Shown one piece after another: positions 8,023 to 14,245 of a stretch of 14,245 nt of DNA. Origin of the DNA: Flavobacteriaceae bacterium. Lineage in GTDB: Bacteria > Bacteroidota > Bacteroidia > Flavobacteriales > Flavobacteriaceae. Where the stretch lies: contig PAQB01000012.1 of NCBI GenBank assembly GCA_002709185.1, positions 1 to 14,245 on the forward strand, in the 5' to 3' direction. Position 1 is the stretch's first letter; each line of letters begins with the position of its first letter. A program made the translations under genes and the position numbers. Under the pieces are notes generated by a model that was not told where the DNA came from, ran no database searches, and was given only the letters and a program-made list of their open reading frames with translations.

Positions 8023-9570
8023 TTACAATTTAATGGTTTTGCCATTACCGTCTTTAAAACGGTATTCAAGGTATGTGTAAGCATCTCTTGGCATTATTTT
8101 TACCCAAACTTTATATTGAAAAAACCATTTCAATCTTATGGATGGGAACCCTTTGGTTATAAAGGCGGCGATAAAAGGATGTGTGTTTAGGGTCACCTTT
8201 TTGTTGCCTTTTTTAATAATTAAATCTAATTGATGATTGATCTTGTCAATCAAAACAATGGGCGCTTCAACTTCATGGCCAGTGGGGCCATTAGGATTGG
8301 GCTCTTTCGTTTTGATATTCATCTCAGGACGAACACGCTGACGTGTTATTTGAATAAGGCCAAACTTACTAGGGGGCAAGATTTTGTGTTTGGCGCGATC
8401 CTCCTTCATTTCATCTCTTAGGTGGTTGAAAAGTTTTCTCCTATTCTGAGCATTGTTCATGTCAATAAAATCGACCACAATGATACCGCCCATGTCCCGA
8501 AGTCTAAACTGTCTTGCAAGCTCTGTGGCCGCAATCATATTGACTTCAATGGCAGTATCTTCTTGGTTTCTTTCTTTACTGGTTCTATTGCCACTATTGA
8601 CATCTACAACATGAAGGGCTTCGGTGTGCTCAATAATCAAGTAAGCGCCTTTAGGCAAACGAACTGTTTGACCAAAGGAAACTTTAATTTGACGCTCAAT
8701 ACCAAACTTTTCAAAAATTGGTGTTTTGGAATTGTAAAATTTTACAATATTTTCCTTATGAGGAGCGATTTCAAAAATATAGTCTTTGATTTTTGCACAA
8801 AGATCAATGTTATCTACATTAATTTTTGTGAAGCTGTCATTAAAAATATCTCTCAAAATTGAAGAGGCTTTATTCATTTCCCCAAGAACCTTGCTAGGGG
8901 TATGTGCATTGGGTATGCGTTTACATACGTCTTCCCATTTGCGATAAAGATTTTGCATATCTCTATCTAGTTCTGCAACTTTTTGGCCTGTAGCAACTGT
9001 TCGTATTATGACTCCAAAACCTTTTGGAGCGATGCTCTTAACCAATCGCTTGAGGCGTTCTTTTTCGGCGCGACTTTCTATTTTTTGTGAAATTGAAATT
9101 CGATTTGAAAAAGGAACTAAAACCAGGTAGCGTCCAGCAAATGAAATCTCTGAACTTATTCTTGGGCCTTTTGTGGAAATGGGTTCTTTCACAATTTGCA
9201 CCAACAATGTTTGATTGGTTTTTATAGCCTGGTCAATTTTACCGTCTTTGTGAATGTCTTTCTCGTATGGAAAATCTTTTAGAGAAAAATCATTTTGTTT
9301 ACCTGTGCTTACACGTTTCATGAATTTCATTAAGGAAGGGAGTTTTGGACCTAAATCATGATAATGCAAAAATGCATCTTTTTGATACCCTACATTTACA
9401 AATGCGGCATTCAGTCCAGGAATAGACTTTCTGACTTTGGCGATAAACACATCGCCAACAGAAAATTTATTATTATCCTTATCCTTTTGATATTCAATAA
9501 GTTTACCTTCTTTTAATAAGGCAAAATCAACATTGTCTGAATTGGATCGAATTATTAATTCTTTGTTCAT
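8023..9570 (-). CDS. rng: Ribonuclease E/G family endoribonuclease
   Basis: Single-strand-specific endoribonuclease of rRNA processing and mRNA decay. The start is placed at the ATG at 9568-9570, giving MNKELIIRSNSDNVDFALLK, the standard Bacteroidota N-terminus. The frame stays open 23 codons further up, but that extension runs through the structured leader and is not family-like. Of 515 residues, about 35-130 form the S1 RNA-binding domain. The DNase-I-like catalytic part carries VVDVNSGN (Asp323) and GGIIVVDFIDM (Asp367), matching the two Mg-binding aspartates of E. coli RNase E, which are spaced almost identically. The zinc-link CPxC-type motif that normally follows the TRxR segment is absent: TRQRVRPEMNIKTKEPNPNG has no cysteine. 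There is no long degradosome-scaffold tail. It is transcribed alone, convergent with the leu operon. Confidence 0.95.
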   Translation of the reverse strand: MNKELIIRSNSDNVDFALLKEGKLIEYQKDKDNNKFSVGDVFIAKVRKSIPGLNAAFVNVGYQKDAFLHYHDLGPKLPSLMKFMKRVSTGKQNDFSLKDFPYEKDIHKDGKIDQAIKTNQTLLVQIVKEPISTKGPRISSEISFAGRYLVLVPFSNRISISQKIESRAEKERLKRLVKSIAPKGFGVIIRTVATGQKVAELDRDMQNLYRKWEDVCKRIPNAHTPSKVLGEMNKASSILRDIFNDSFTKINVDNIDLCAKIKDYIFEIAPHKENIVKFYNSKTPIFEKFGIERQIKVSFGQTVRLPKGAYLIIEHTEALHVVDVNSGNRTSKERNQEDTAIEVNMIAATELARQFRLRDMGGIIVVDFIDMNNAQNRRKLFNHLRDEMKEDRAKHKILPPSKFGLIQITRQRVRPEMNIKTKEPNPNGPTGHEVEAPIVLIDKINHQLDLIIKKGNKKVTLNTHPFIAAFITKGFPSIRLKWFFQYKVWVKIMPRDAYTYLEYRFKDGNGKTIKL

Positions 9571-9583
9571 AATGTTAATTTTA

Positions 9584-9743
9584 ATCTGTACAGTTAATTT
9601 TGCACAGATGGATTGTACAATAATTCTTTGACTTACCACAAACTTTTAAAAGTGTGGTAAGGACTTGTGGTGTAAAATGACCACAAGCATCACAGGATTT
9701 AATCCCGATAAATTCATAATTTTCAACAAGGTAAAGTTGAAAA
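9584..9743 (-). promoter_or_regulatory. Structured upstream region of rng with serial inverted repeats
   Basis: Between the rng start and the upstream terminator are four perfect inverted repeats. They are ATCTGT/ACAGAT (9584-9589, 9604-9609); CTTACCACA/TGTGGTAAG (9632-9640, 9653-9661), extended inside by CTTTT/AAAAG; CTTGTGGT/ACCACAAG (9664-9671, 9680-9687); and TTTTCAAC/GTTGAAAA (9720-9727, 9736-9743). Short palindromes CTGTACAG (9586-9593), ATTGTACAAT (9612-9621) and GGATTTAATCC (9695-9705) also occur. None except the last hairpin is followed by a useful T-run, so they do not look like ordinary terminators. If transcribed, they form a stem-loop array in the rng 5' leader. Autoregulation by RNase E/G is an inference by analogy with E. 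coli rne. No clear TAnnTTTG promoter was found here. Confidence 0.55.
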
Positions 9744-9783
9744 ATACATGAATTTGATGTCAATGAACGTTCTTTAAAAAACC

Positions 9784-9805
9784 GAAAAAAGCAGCCAGGG
9801 CTACT
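9784..9805 (-). terminator. Rho-independent terminator after the 29-residue gene
   Basis: On the minus strand AGTAGCC pairs with GGCTGCT (7 bp including one G-T pair) around a tight loop, immediately followed by a run of T (9785-9790) and a second T-run a few bases on. It begins 8 nt after the stop codon of the small basic gene, closing the hup transcription unit before the rng leader. Confidence 0.85.
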
Positions 9806-9813
9806 TTATCAGT

Positions 9814-9903
9814 TTACTTCTTTTTGTGTCGATTTGCACGACGTCTTTTTTTACGCTTATGCGTAGCTACCTTGTGTCTTTTACGTTTTTTACCACTGGG
9901 CAT
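9814..9903 (-). CDS. Very small basic ribosomal-type protein (AURKAIP1/COX24-like)
   Basis: A 29-codon gene, ATG at 9901-9903 to TAA at 9814-9816. The product begins MPSGKKRKRHKVATHKRK and ends NRHKKK: 17 of 29 residues are Lys or Arg and 3 are His. I recognise this as the conserved tiny protein of Bacteroidota that is annotated as AURKAIP1/COX24 domain-containing, related to mitochondrial ribosomal protein mS38 and actinobacterial bS22. A role as a small-subunit ribosomal protein is inferred from that family. Evidence that it is real: the conserved composition, a position 25 nt behind hup in the same orientation, and a dedicated terminator directly after it. It is too short for most gene finders. 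Confidence 0.88.
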   Translation of the reverse strand: MPSGKKRKRHKVATHKRKKRRRANRHKKK

Positions 9904-9928
9904 ATATAAACTTTGTTTGTTTTACTAA

Positions 9929-10219
9929 TTAATTAACTTTTACCTTCTTTTTTACACCTTCTAGAAATACTTTTGAAGGTTTAAATGAAGGTATATTTTG
10001 TGCTGGTATCTTTATTGATGTATTTTTCAAAATATTTCTACCGATTTTTTCCGCACGTGTTTTAACCACGAAACTACCAAAACCTCTTAGGTATACGTTA
10101 TTTCCAGATTCTAAAGACCCTTTGACTTCTGACATAAAAGATTCTATGGTTGCTAATACATCCGTTTTTTCAATGCCTAAATCATTCGAGATTTTAGTTA
10201 CTATTTCTGCCTTCGTCAT
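9929..10219 (-). CDS. hup: HU family histone-like DNA-binding protein
   Basis: 96-residue nucleoid protein that dimerises and bends DNA. The N-terminal helices MTKAEIVTKISNDLGIEKTD are followed by the family signature RGFGSFVVKTRAEKIGRN (residues 45-62) and the C-terminal FKPSK segment (79-83). In the DNA-binding arm, the position of the intercalating proline of E. coli HU (RNPxTG) is occupied by Ile63 (RNILKNT), which I believe is common in flavobacterial HU paralogues and may alter bending. IHF is excluded as a name by context and by the lack of IHF-specific features. The gene is preceded by a good Bacteroidota promoter and followed by the 29-codon basic gene. Confidence 0.95.
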   Translation of the reverse strand: MTKAEIVTKISNDLGIEKTDVLATIESFMSEVKGSLESGNNVYLRGFGSFVVKTRAEKIGRNILKNTSIKIPAQNIPSFKPSKVFLEGVKKKVKVN

Positions 10220-10255
10220 AATTTGTTTTTTAAGTTAATGTTATCTGAGGGGATG

Positions 10256-10288
10256 CAAATATATGTATTTTAAATTCAATATTTCAAA
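10256..10288 (-). promoter_or_regulatory. hup promoter, Bacteroidota type
   Basis: On the minus strand, TTTG (10285-10288) and TATATTTG (10256-10263) match the -33 TTTG and -7 TAnnTTTG elements with a 21-nt spacer. The predicted transcript starts near 10249-10251, about 30 nt before the hup ATG. It is the best-formed promoter in the window. Confidence 0.7.
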
Positions 10289-10321
10289 CCTATATAATTT
10301 AAATTTAAACGCTGAATAGTT

Positions 10322-10329
10322 TATTTTTG
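10322..10329 (+). promoter_or_regulatory. Putative -7 element of mutY
   Basis: TATTTTTG matches TAnnTTTG and lies 19 nt before the mutY ATG, leaving a very short leader. No TTG is present at the expected upstream position, so confidence is limited. Confidence 0.4.
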
Positions 10330-10348
10330 TGTATCATGCCTATAATAA

Positions 10349-11389
10349 ATGGATTTTAATTATAATTTAATTCAATGGTACTCCGTTCACAAAAGAGCAC
10401 TCCCATGGCGTGAAACCAAAGATCCTTATAAGATTTGGCTCTCTGAAATCATACTTCAACAAACACAAATTAAACAGGGCTTGCCCTACTATTTAAAGTT
10501 TACCACAAACTACCCAACGGTGTTTGATCTTGCAAAAGCATCAGAAGATGATGTCCTTAAAAATTGGCAAGGTTTGGGTTATTATTCTCGAGCAAGAAAT
10601 CTACATTATACTGCAAAATATGTCGCAGAAAAATTAAAAGGCGTTTTTCCTAAAACATACAAAGAACTTTTAACGCTCAAGGGCGTTGGAGATTATACAG
10701 CGAGTGCCATTGCCTCCATTTGTTATGAAGAATCTGCTGCGGTTGTAGATGGGAATGTTTATAGAGTACTATCGCGTTGTTTTGGTATTGATACCCCCAT
10801 AAATTCAACAGAAGGTATTAAACAGTTTAAGCGCCTGGCCATGTCATTACTGCCAAAAAAAAATATTGGAGATTACAACCAAGCCATAATGGAGTTTGGG
10901 GCAAAACAATGCAAGCCAAAATCTCCAAACTGCTCCAATTGCCCTGTTGATTATAAATGCATAGCTTTAGCTACTGCAAGCATTCAGAAATTACCAGTCA
11001 AATTAAAAAAAAATAAAATTCGAAAGCGTTATTTAAATTTTTTAGTGCTTTTGACCAAAAACCACAAAACTGTTTTAGAGAAAAGAACTGAAAAAGGAAT
11101 ATGGCAACATTTATATCAATTTCCAATGCTTGAATCAGACACATCAATTACAAAAGAGGAACTGTTAGATAATTCAGATTTCAAAAAAATATATGCGCAC
11201 AAATCACAAAATATTGAATTGTTTAATACAAAGGACATACTGCATAAATTAACTCACCAAGAACTGAATGTCAAATTTTGGATCATTCGAACAAAAAATG
11301 AAATTGACAATGTCATTTCATGGACAGAAACACAGTCACTTGCGGTTCCAGTCGTCATTGCGCAATTTATTAAGGTTTTTAATCCTTAA
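10349..11389 (+). CDS. mutY: A/G-specific adenine DNA glycosylase
   Basis: Base-excision-repair enzyme that removes adenine mispaired with 8-oxoguanine. Motifs: WRETKDPYKIWLSEIILQQT (residues 20-39, catalytic Glu33), the helix-hairpin-helix LKGVGDYTASAIASI, and VVDGNVYRVL, with catalytic Asp134 and the MutY-type loop. The [4Fe-4S] cluster cysteines are Cys188, Cys195, Cys198 and Cys204 (C-x6-C-x2-C-x5-C). The C-terminal ~120 residues form the MutT-like domain that recognises 8-oxoG (for example LEKRTEKGIWQHLYQFPM). At 346 residues the length is normal. It precedes ssb in the same direction after 55 nt; a shared transcript is possible because no clear terminator separates them. Confidence 0.97.
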   Translation: MDFNYNLIQWYSVHKRALPWRETKDPYKIWLSEIILQQTQIKQGLPYYLKFTTNYPTVFDLAKASEDDVLKNWQGLGYYSRARNLHYTAKYVAEKLKGVFPKTYKELLTLKGVGDYTASAIASICYEESAAVVDGNVYRVLSRCFGIDTPINSTEGIKQFKRLAMSLLPKKNIGDYNQAIMEFGAKQCKPKSPNCSNCPVDYKCIALATASIQKLPVKLKKNKIRKRYLNFLVLLTKNHKTVLEKRTEKGIWQHLYQFPMLESDTSITKEELLDNSDFKKIYAHKSQNIELFNTKDILHKLTHQELNVKFWIIRTKNEIDNVISWTETQSLAVPVVIAQFIKVFNP

Positions 11390-11444
11390 TTTGTTATTAT
11401 TTAAATATATTTATAATTATTTTTTTTAGCTAAAAACATAAAAC

Positions 11445-11885
11445 ATGTCTGGAACACTCAATAAAGTTATGCTTATTGGTCACTTGGGAGATCAAGTCAA
11501 AATGCACTATTTCGATGATAAAAATTGTGTGGGACGTTTTCCTTTGGCCACCAATGAAACCTATACCAATAAACAAACCAACGAAAAGGTCACCAATACA
11601 GAGTGGCACAATGTGGTGGTGAGAAATAAAGCGGCCGAAATTTGCGAAAAATACCTCAGTAAAGGAGACCGTGTCTATATTGAAGGACGCTTGAAAACTC
11701 GTAAATGGCAGGACGACAAAGGCAGTGACAGATACTCTACTGAGATTGTTTGTACCGATTTCACTTTTTTGACAAATAAAAATGACCAAAGTCCCGTGCC
11801 ATCCACAGCATCTGCGCAAGCGCAAACAACGTCTAATTCAGATGCCAAACAAACAGAGACCAATGAGACAGACTTGCCTTTTTAA
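11445..11885 (+). CDS. ssb: Single-stranded DNA-binding protein
   Basis: OB-fold protein that coats single-stranded DNA in replication and repair and recruits partners through its C-terminal tip. The N-terminal OB fold covers about residues 1-110 (MSGTLNKVMLIGHLGDQVKM, then EWHNVVVRNKAAEICEKYLS and GDRVYIEGRLKTRKW). A Ser/Thr/Gln-rich flexible linker follows (SPVPSTASAQAQTTSNSD), then the acidic tip ETDLPF (141-146), equivalent to the DDIPF tip of E. coli SSB. The ATG at 11445 follows an A-rich leader. It lies between mutY and gldE, 22 nt before the gldE start, an arrangement known from gliding flavobacteria. Confidence 0.97.
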   Translation: MSGTLNKVMLIGHLGDQVKMHYFDDKNCVGRFPLATNETYTNKQTNEKVTNTEWHNVVVRNKAAEICEKYLSKGDRVYIEGRLKTRKWQDDKGSDRYSTEIVCTDFTFLTNKNDQSPVPSTASAQAQTTSNSDAKQTETNETDLPF

Positions 11886-11907
11886 TTTTCTCTCAAACTA
11901 GCTGCTT

Positions 11908-13230
11908 TTGAATTCTGACAGTTTTATTGCATTTCAAGCTATAGATACAACACTTATCTTAGGCATTGTTTCTGTTTTAATTTTACTACTTTGCTCTGCT
12001 TTGATATCTGGAGCAGAAGTAGCATTATTTTCACTTACCCAAGCCGATTTAGAGGCCTCTGAAGAACAAGGTTCAAAATCAATTCATATCATCACCCAAC
12101 TATTGAAACGTCCAAAAAAATTATTAGCGACCATACTGGTTGCAAATAACTTTATAAATATTGGAATTGTGCTTTTGTTTGCGGCGCTTAGCGACTATTT
12201 TTTTAAGGAAACAAATACAAAAATCGAATTTGGTATTATCGATATTAATTTGGTGTTTTTTATTGAAGTTATTGTAATCACCTTTCTAATCCTACTTTTT
12301 GGAGAAATTCTACCCAAAGTCTATGCCAACCGAAACAATTTGAAGTTTTCAAAATTTATGGCCCACCCACTAAAAATAATGGATGTTTTGTTTTCGCCTT
12401 TAAGCATGCCAATGCAAGGCTTTACAGTATGGATTCAAAATCGACTAGGAAAACAAAAATCTAATTTAAACGTAGACTATCTATCTCAAGCTCTAGAACT
12501 AACCAGTGAGGAAGACACAACAAAAGAGGAACAAAAAATATTGAAGGGTATTGTTTCCTTTGGTAACACGGACACCAAACAGGTCATGCGCCCCAGAATT
12601 GATGTTTTTGCACTTGAGGCCTCGGCGGACTTTGCGACCATTGTCCCTGAAATTGTAAAACATGGTTATTCTAGAATTCCTGTTTATCAGGACAGTACCG
12701 ACTCGGTATGTGGCATTCTATATGCCAAAGATTTATTACCTCATCTTCATAAAAAAAAATTCGACTGGAACAGCTTGTTAAGAACCCCTTTTTTTGTTCC
12801 TGAGAACAAAAAATTAGATGACTTAATGGTAGAGTTTCAGGAGAAAAAAACACATTTAGCAATTGTAGTAGACGAGTATGGAGGCACTTCAGGGGTCGTT
12901 TCACTTGAGGATGTCATTGAAGAGATTGTAGGGGATATTAGTGATGAATTTGACGACGATGATTTGATTTACTCAAAAATCGACGATGCTAATTATGTTT
13001 TTGAGGGAAAAACAACACTAAAAGATTTTTATAGAATCATAAAATTAGAAGATGAAACTGCATTTGAAACAAAAAAGGGAGAATCTGAAACTCTTGCAGG
13101 ATTTGTATTAGAAATTTCAAAAAGTTTTCCAAAAATCAAAAGCAAGCATAAATTTAATGCCTATACTTTTGTTGTTGAAAGTATTGATAACAAGCGCATT
13201 AAACAAATTAAAGTGTCTATAGAAAAATGA
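11908..13230 (+). CDS. gldE: Gliding-motility-associated membrane protein with CBS domains
   Basis: Inner-membrane protein of the CNNM/CorC-HlyC type, required with GldD for flavobacterial gliding (work in Flavobacterium johnsoniae). Domain order: DUF21/CNNM membrane part with hydrophobic segments at about residues 14-42, 72-96 and 112-133 and the typical GEILPKVYANRN (132-143); a CBS pair at about 225-345 with VVDEYGGTSGVVSLEDVIEE (320-339); and a C-terminal CorC/HlyC domain (about 355-440). Homologues are linked to Mg/Co transport, but the biochemical role of GldE is not established. The start is TTG at 11908-11910: no ATG occurs in frame before residue 151, and NSDSF matches the usual N-terminus. 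It overlaps gldD by 4 nt (ATGA), indicating translational coupling. Confidence 0.95.
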   Translation: MNSDSFIAFQAIDTTLILGIVSVLILLLCSALISGAEVALFSLTQADLEASEEQGSKSIHIITQLLKRPKKLLATILVANNFINIGIVLLFAALSDYFFKETNTKIEFGIIDINLVFFIEVIVITFLILLFGEILPKVYANRNNLKFSKFMAHPLKIMDVLFSPLSMPMQGFTVWIQNRLGKQKSNLNVDYLSQALELTSEEDTTKEEQKILKGIVSFGNTDTKQVMRPRIDVFALEASADFATIVPEIVKHGYSRIPVYQDSTDSVCGILYAKDLLPHLHKKKFDWNSLLRTPFFVPENKKLDDLMVEFQEKKTHLAIVVDEYGGTSGVVSLEDVIEEIVGDISDEFDDDDLIYSKIDDANYVFEGKTTLKDFYRIIKLEDETAFETKKGESETLAGFVLEISKSFPKIKSKHKFNAYTFVVESIDNKRIKQIKVSIEK

Positions 13231-13793
13231 AACTATACCATTCTGTTTTTATTTTATTATTATCATTTTTGGGATGTCGCGAAGTGATTGTCCCTAAACC
13301 CAAAGCCTTCTTAAACTTGACATATCCTGACGCTATTTATCAAAAAACTGCCTTGGAGCTTCCATTTAAATTTGATAAAAATAAATTGGCCGTTGTGGAG
13401 GGCATTCAACATAAAGAAAGCTCACAAAGTCTTAACTTGAACTATCCACTAATCAAAGCGAAGTTGTATTTATCTTATCATCCTTTAGATGAAAACCTTT
13501 CCCGCTATGTTTCGGAAACAGAATTTACCACAAAAAATCACGCGAAAGTTGCACACGAGGTCACAGAACAAAAATTCGAAAATTTCCGAACCAATGTTTT
13601 TGGAAAAATGTATGAGTTGACAGGGCCAGTAGCATCACAATGTCAATTTTATGTCACTGACAGCAGCCAACATTTTCTGACAGGGTCTTTATACTTTAAG
13701 GTCAAGCCCAACTACGACTCCATACTGCCGGCAGTGCGTTATTTACAAAAAGACATGATACGTTTAGTGGAAAGTTTAGAATGGAAATTTTAA
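13227..13793 (+). CDS. gldD: Gliding motility lipoprotein
   Basis: 188-residue lipoprotein needed for gliding and linked to type IX secretion in flavobacteria. The N-terminus is a short lipoprotein signal (MKLYHSVFILLLSFLGC) with a lipobox ending at Cys17; Phe at -3 is slightly unusual. The mature part starts CREVIVPKPKAFLNLTYPDA, which resembles GldD openings, and contains no enzyme motif. The pairing with gldE and the ATGA overlap, as in F. johnsoniae, is the strongest identity evidence. Its stop lies 5 nt from that of convergent thiL, with no terminator hairpin between them. Confidence 0.94.
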   Translation: MKLYHSVFILLLSFLGCREVIVPKPKAFLNLTYPDAIYQKTALELPFKFDKNKLAVVEGIQHKESSQSLNLNYPLIKAKLYLSYHPLDENLSRYVSETEFTTKNHAKVAHEVTEQKFENFRTNVFGKMYELTGPVASQCQFYVTDSSQHFLTGSLYFKVKPNYDSILPAVRYLQKDMIRLVESLEWKF

Positions 13794-13798
13794 TTGTT

Positions 13799-14245
13799 TT
13801 AAGATTTTAAAGCATTCCATCCTTGTGCTGTGATTGGAATTTTCTCCTGGCCACGAGTTACAAGGTGCATTCCTGAGACTTCTTCTGTCATGTATCCAAT
13901 AACCGTTAAACTAGGATTGCCTTTTATTTTTGGGTAGTCCTCTTGAGAGATGGTCATGAGTAATTCATAATCCTCGCCGCCACTCAAAGCAATGGTAGTG
14001 CTGTCTAAATTAAATTCCTGACAAGTTGAAATAACTTGAGGGTCTAAAGGTATTTTGTCTTCATACAAATCACAACCAACCTCACTCTGCTTGCAAAGAT
14101 GAATAACTTCGGATGACAAGCCGTCGCTTATATCAATCATAGCTGTAGGCTTGACCTCTAAATCTTTGAGCAGCTTAACAATGTCTTTTCGCGCTTCCGG
14201 TTTTAGCTGACGCTCAATGATATAAGAATAGTGCTCTAAATCGGG
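13799..14245 (-). CDS. thiL: Thiamine-monophosphate kinase, C-terminal part (cut by window edge)
   Basis: ATP-dependent phosphorylation of thiamine monophosphate to the active cofactor thiamine pyrophosphate. The window holds the last 148 residues of a protein that is usually about 330-350 long; the reading frame is open to the right edge. Visible signatures are LEHYSYIIERQLKPEARKDI, MIDISDGLSSEV (start of the C-terminal PurM-like domain) and SGGEDYELLMT (nucleotide/phosphate loop). The N-terminal ATP-binding domain lies outside. It is convergent with gldD, with 5 nt between stop codons, so the 3' ends of the two mRNAs probably overlap. Confidence 0.95.
   Translation of the reverse strand, partial: PDLEHYSYIIERQLKPEARKDIVKLLKDLEVKPTAMIDISDGLSSEVIHLCKQSEVGCDLYEDKIPLDPQVISTCQEFNLDSTTIALSGGEDYELLMTISQEDYPKIKGNPSLTVIGYMTEEVSGMHLVTRGQEKIPITAQGWNALKS

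Noticed and set aside
8422..8862. A 146-codon plus-strand frame inside rng
   Set aside because: Antisense shadow of a strongly conserved catalytic region; no family resemblance.
9571..9639. A 23-codon N-terminal extension of rng
   Set aside because: The extension is unlike the family, whereas the internal ATG at 9568-9570 gives the standard MNKELIIRS start.
9581..9763. A 60-codon minus-strand frame with six cysteines upstream of rng
   Set aside because: It runs through the inverted-repeat array and overlaps the upstream extension of the rng frame region. Its Cys pattern does not form a recognisable motif, and the RNA-structure reading explains the sequence better.
11390..11444. AAATATATTT palindrome plus T-run as a mutY terminator
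   Set aside because: The stem is purely AT with essentially no loop; indistinguishable from AT-rich intergenic DNA.
11430..11825. A 131-codon minus-strand frame over ssb
   Set aside because: Antisense shadow of ssb; composition not protein-like.

Overview
The window looks like ordinary core chromosome of a low-GC member of the Bacteroidota, most likely a flavobacterium (Flavobacteriia). Evidence: the gliding-motility pair gldE-gldD directly after mutY and ssb; an RNase E/G and an HU protein with Bacteroidota-type sequence; promoter -7 elements of the form TAnnTTTG; start codons preceded by A-rich sequence rather than Shine-Dalgarno motifs; and a 29-residue very basic ribosomal-type protein next to hup. 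I see no transposase, integrase, phage gene, CRISPR array, tRNA or rRNA.

Region 1 (1-2008, minus strand) is a methionine operon. A SAM-I (S-box) riboswitch at about 1816-1926 precedes metY (O-acetylhomoserine sulfhydrylase) and metX (homoserine O-acetyltransferase, running off the left edge). Together the two enzymes turn homoserine into homocysteine, and the riboswitch should shut them down when S-adenosylmethionine is plentiful.

Region 2 (2006-3556, minus) is a 516-residue, all-helical, TPR-like protein of unknown function, closed by a hairpin terminator that overlaps its stop codon. It diverges from Region 3.

Region 3 (3709-8021, plus) is a complete and very compact leucine operon, leuA-leuC-leuD-leuB, with junctions of 3, -1 and 2 nt. 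It ends in a strong bidirectional terminator. LeuA lacks the C-terminal allosteric domain, and no attenuator or leucine-rich leader peptide is visible.

Region 4 (8023-10219, minus) holds the HU gene hup, a 29-codon gene that is easy to miss, a terminator, and then rng (RNase E/G family). The rng upstream region contains several inverted repeats and is the best candidate here for undescribed regulation.

Region 5 (10349-13793, plus) holds mutY (adenine glycosylase), ssb, gldE (membrane CBS-domain protein) and gldD (lipoprotein). It links DNA-maintenance genes to the gliding/type IX secretion machinery. gldD converges on thiL (thiamine-monophosphate kinase, minus, running off the right edge) with only 5 nt between the stop codons.

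I did not find a clearly novel multi-gene system. The items most worth checking are the structured rng leader, the riboswitch expression platform, the unknown 516-residue protein and the inverted repeat in front of leuA.
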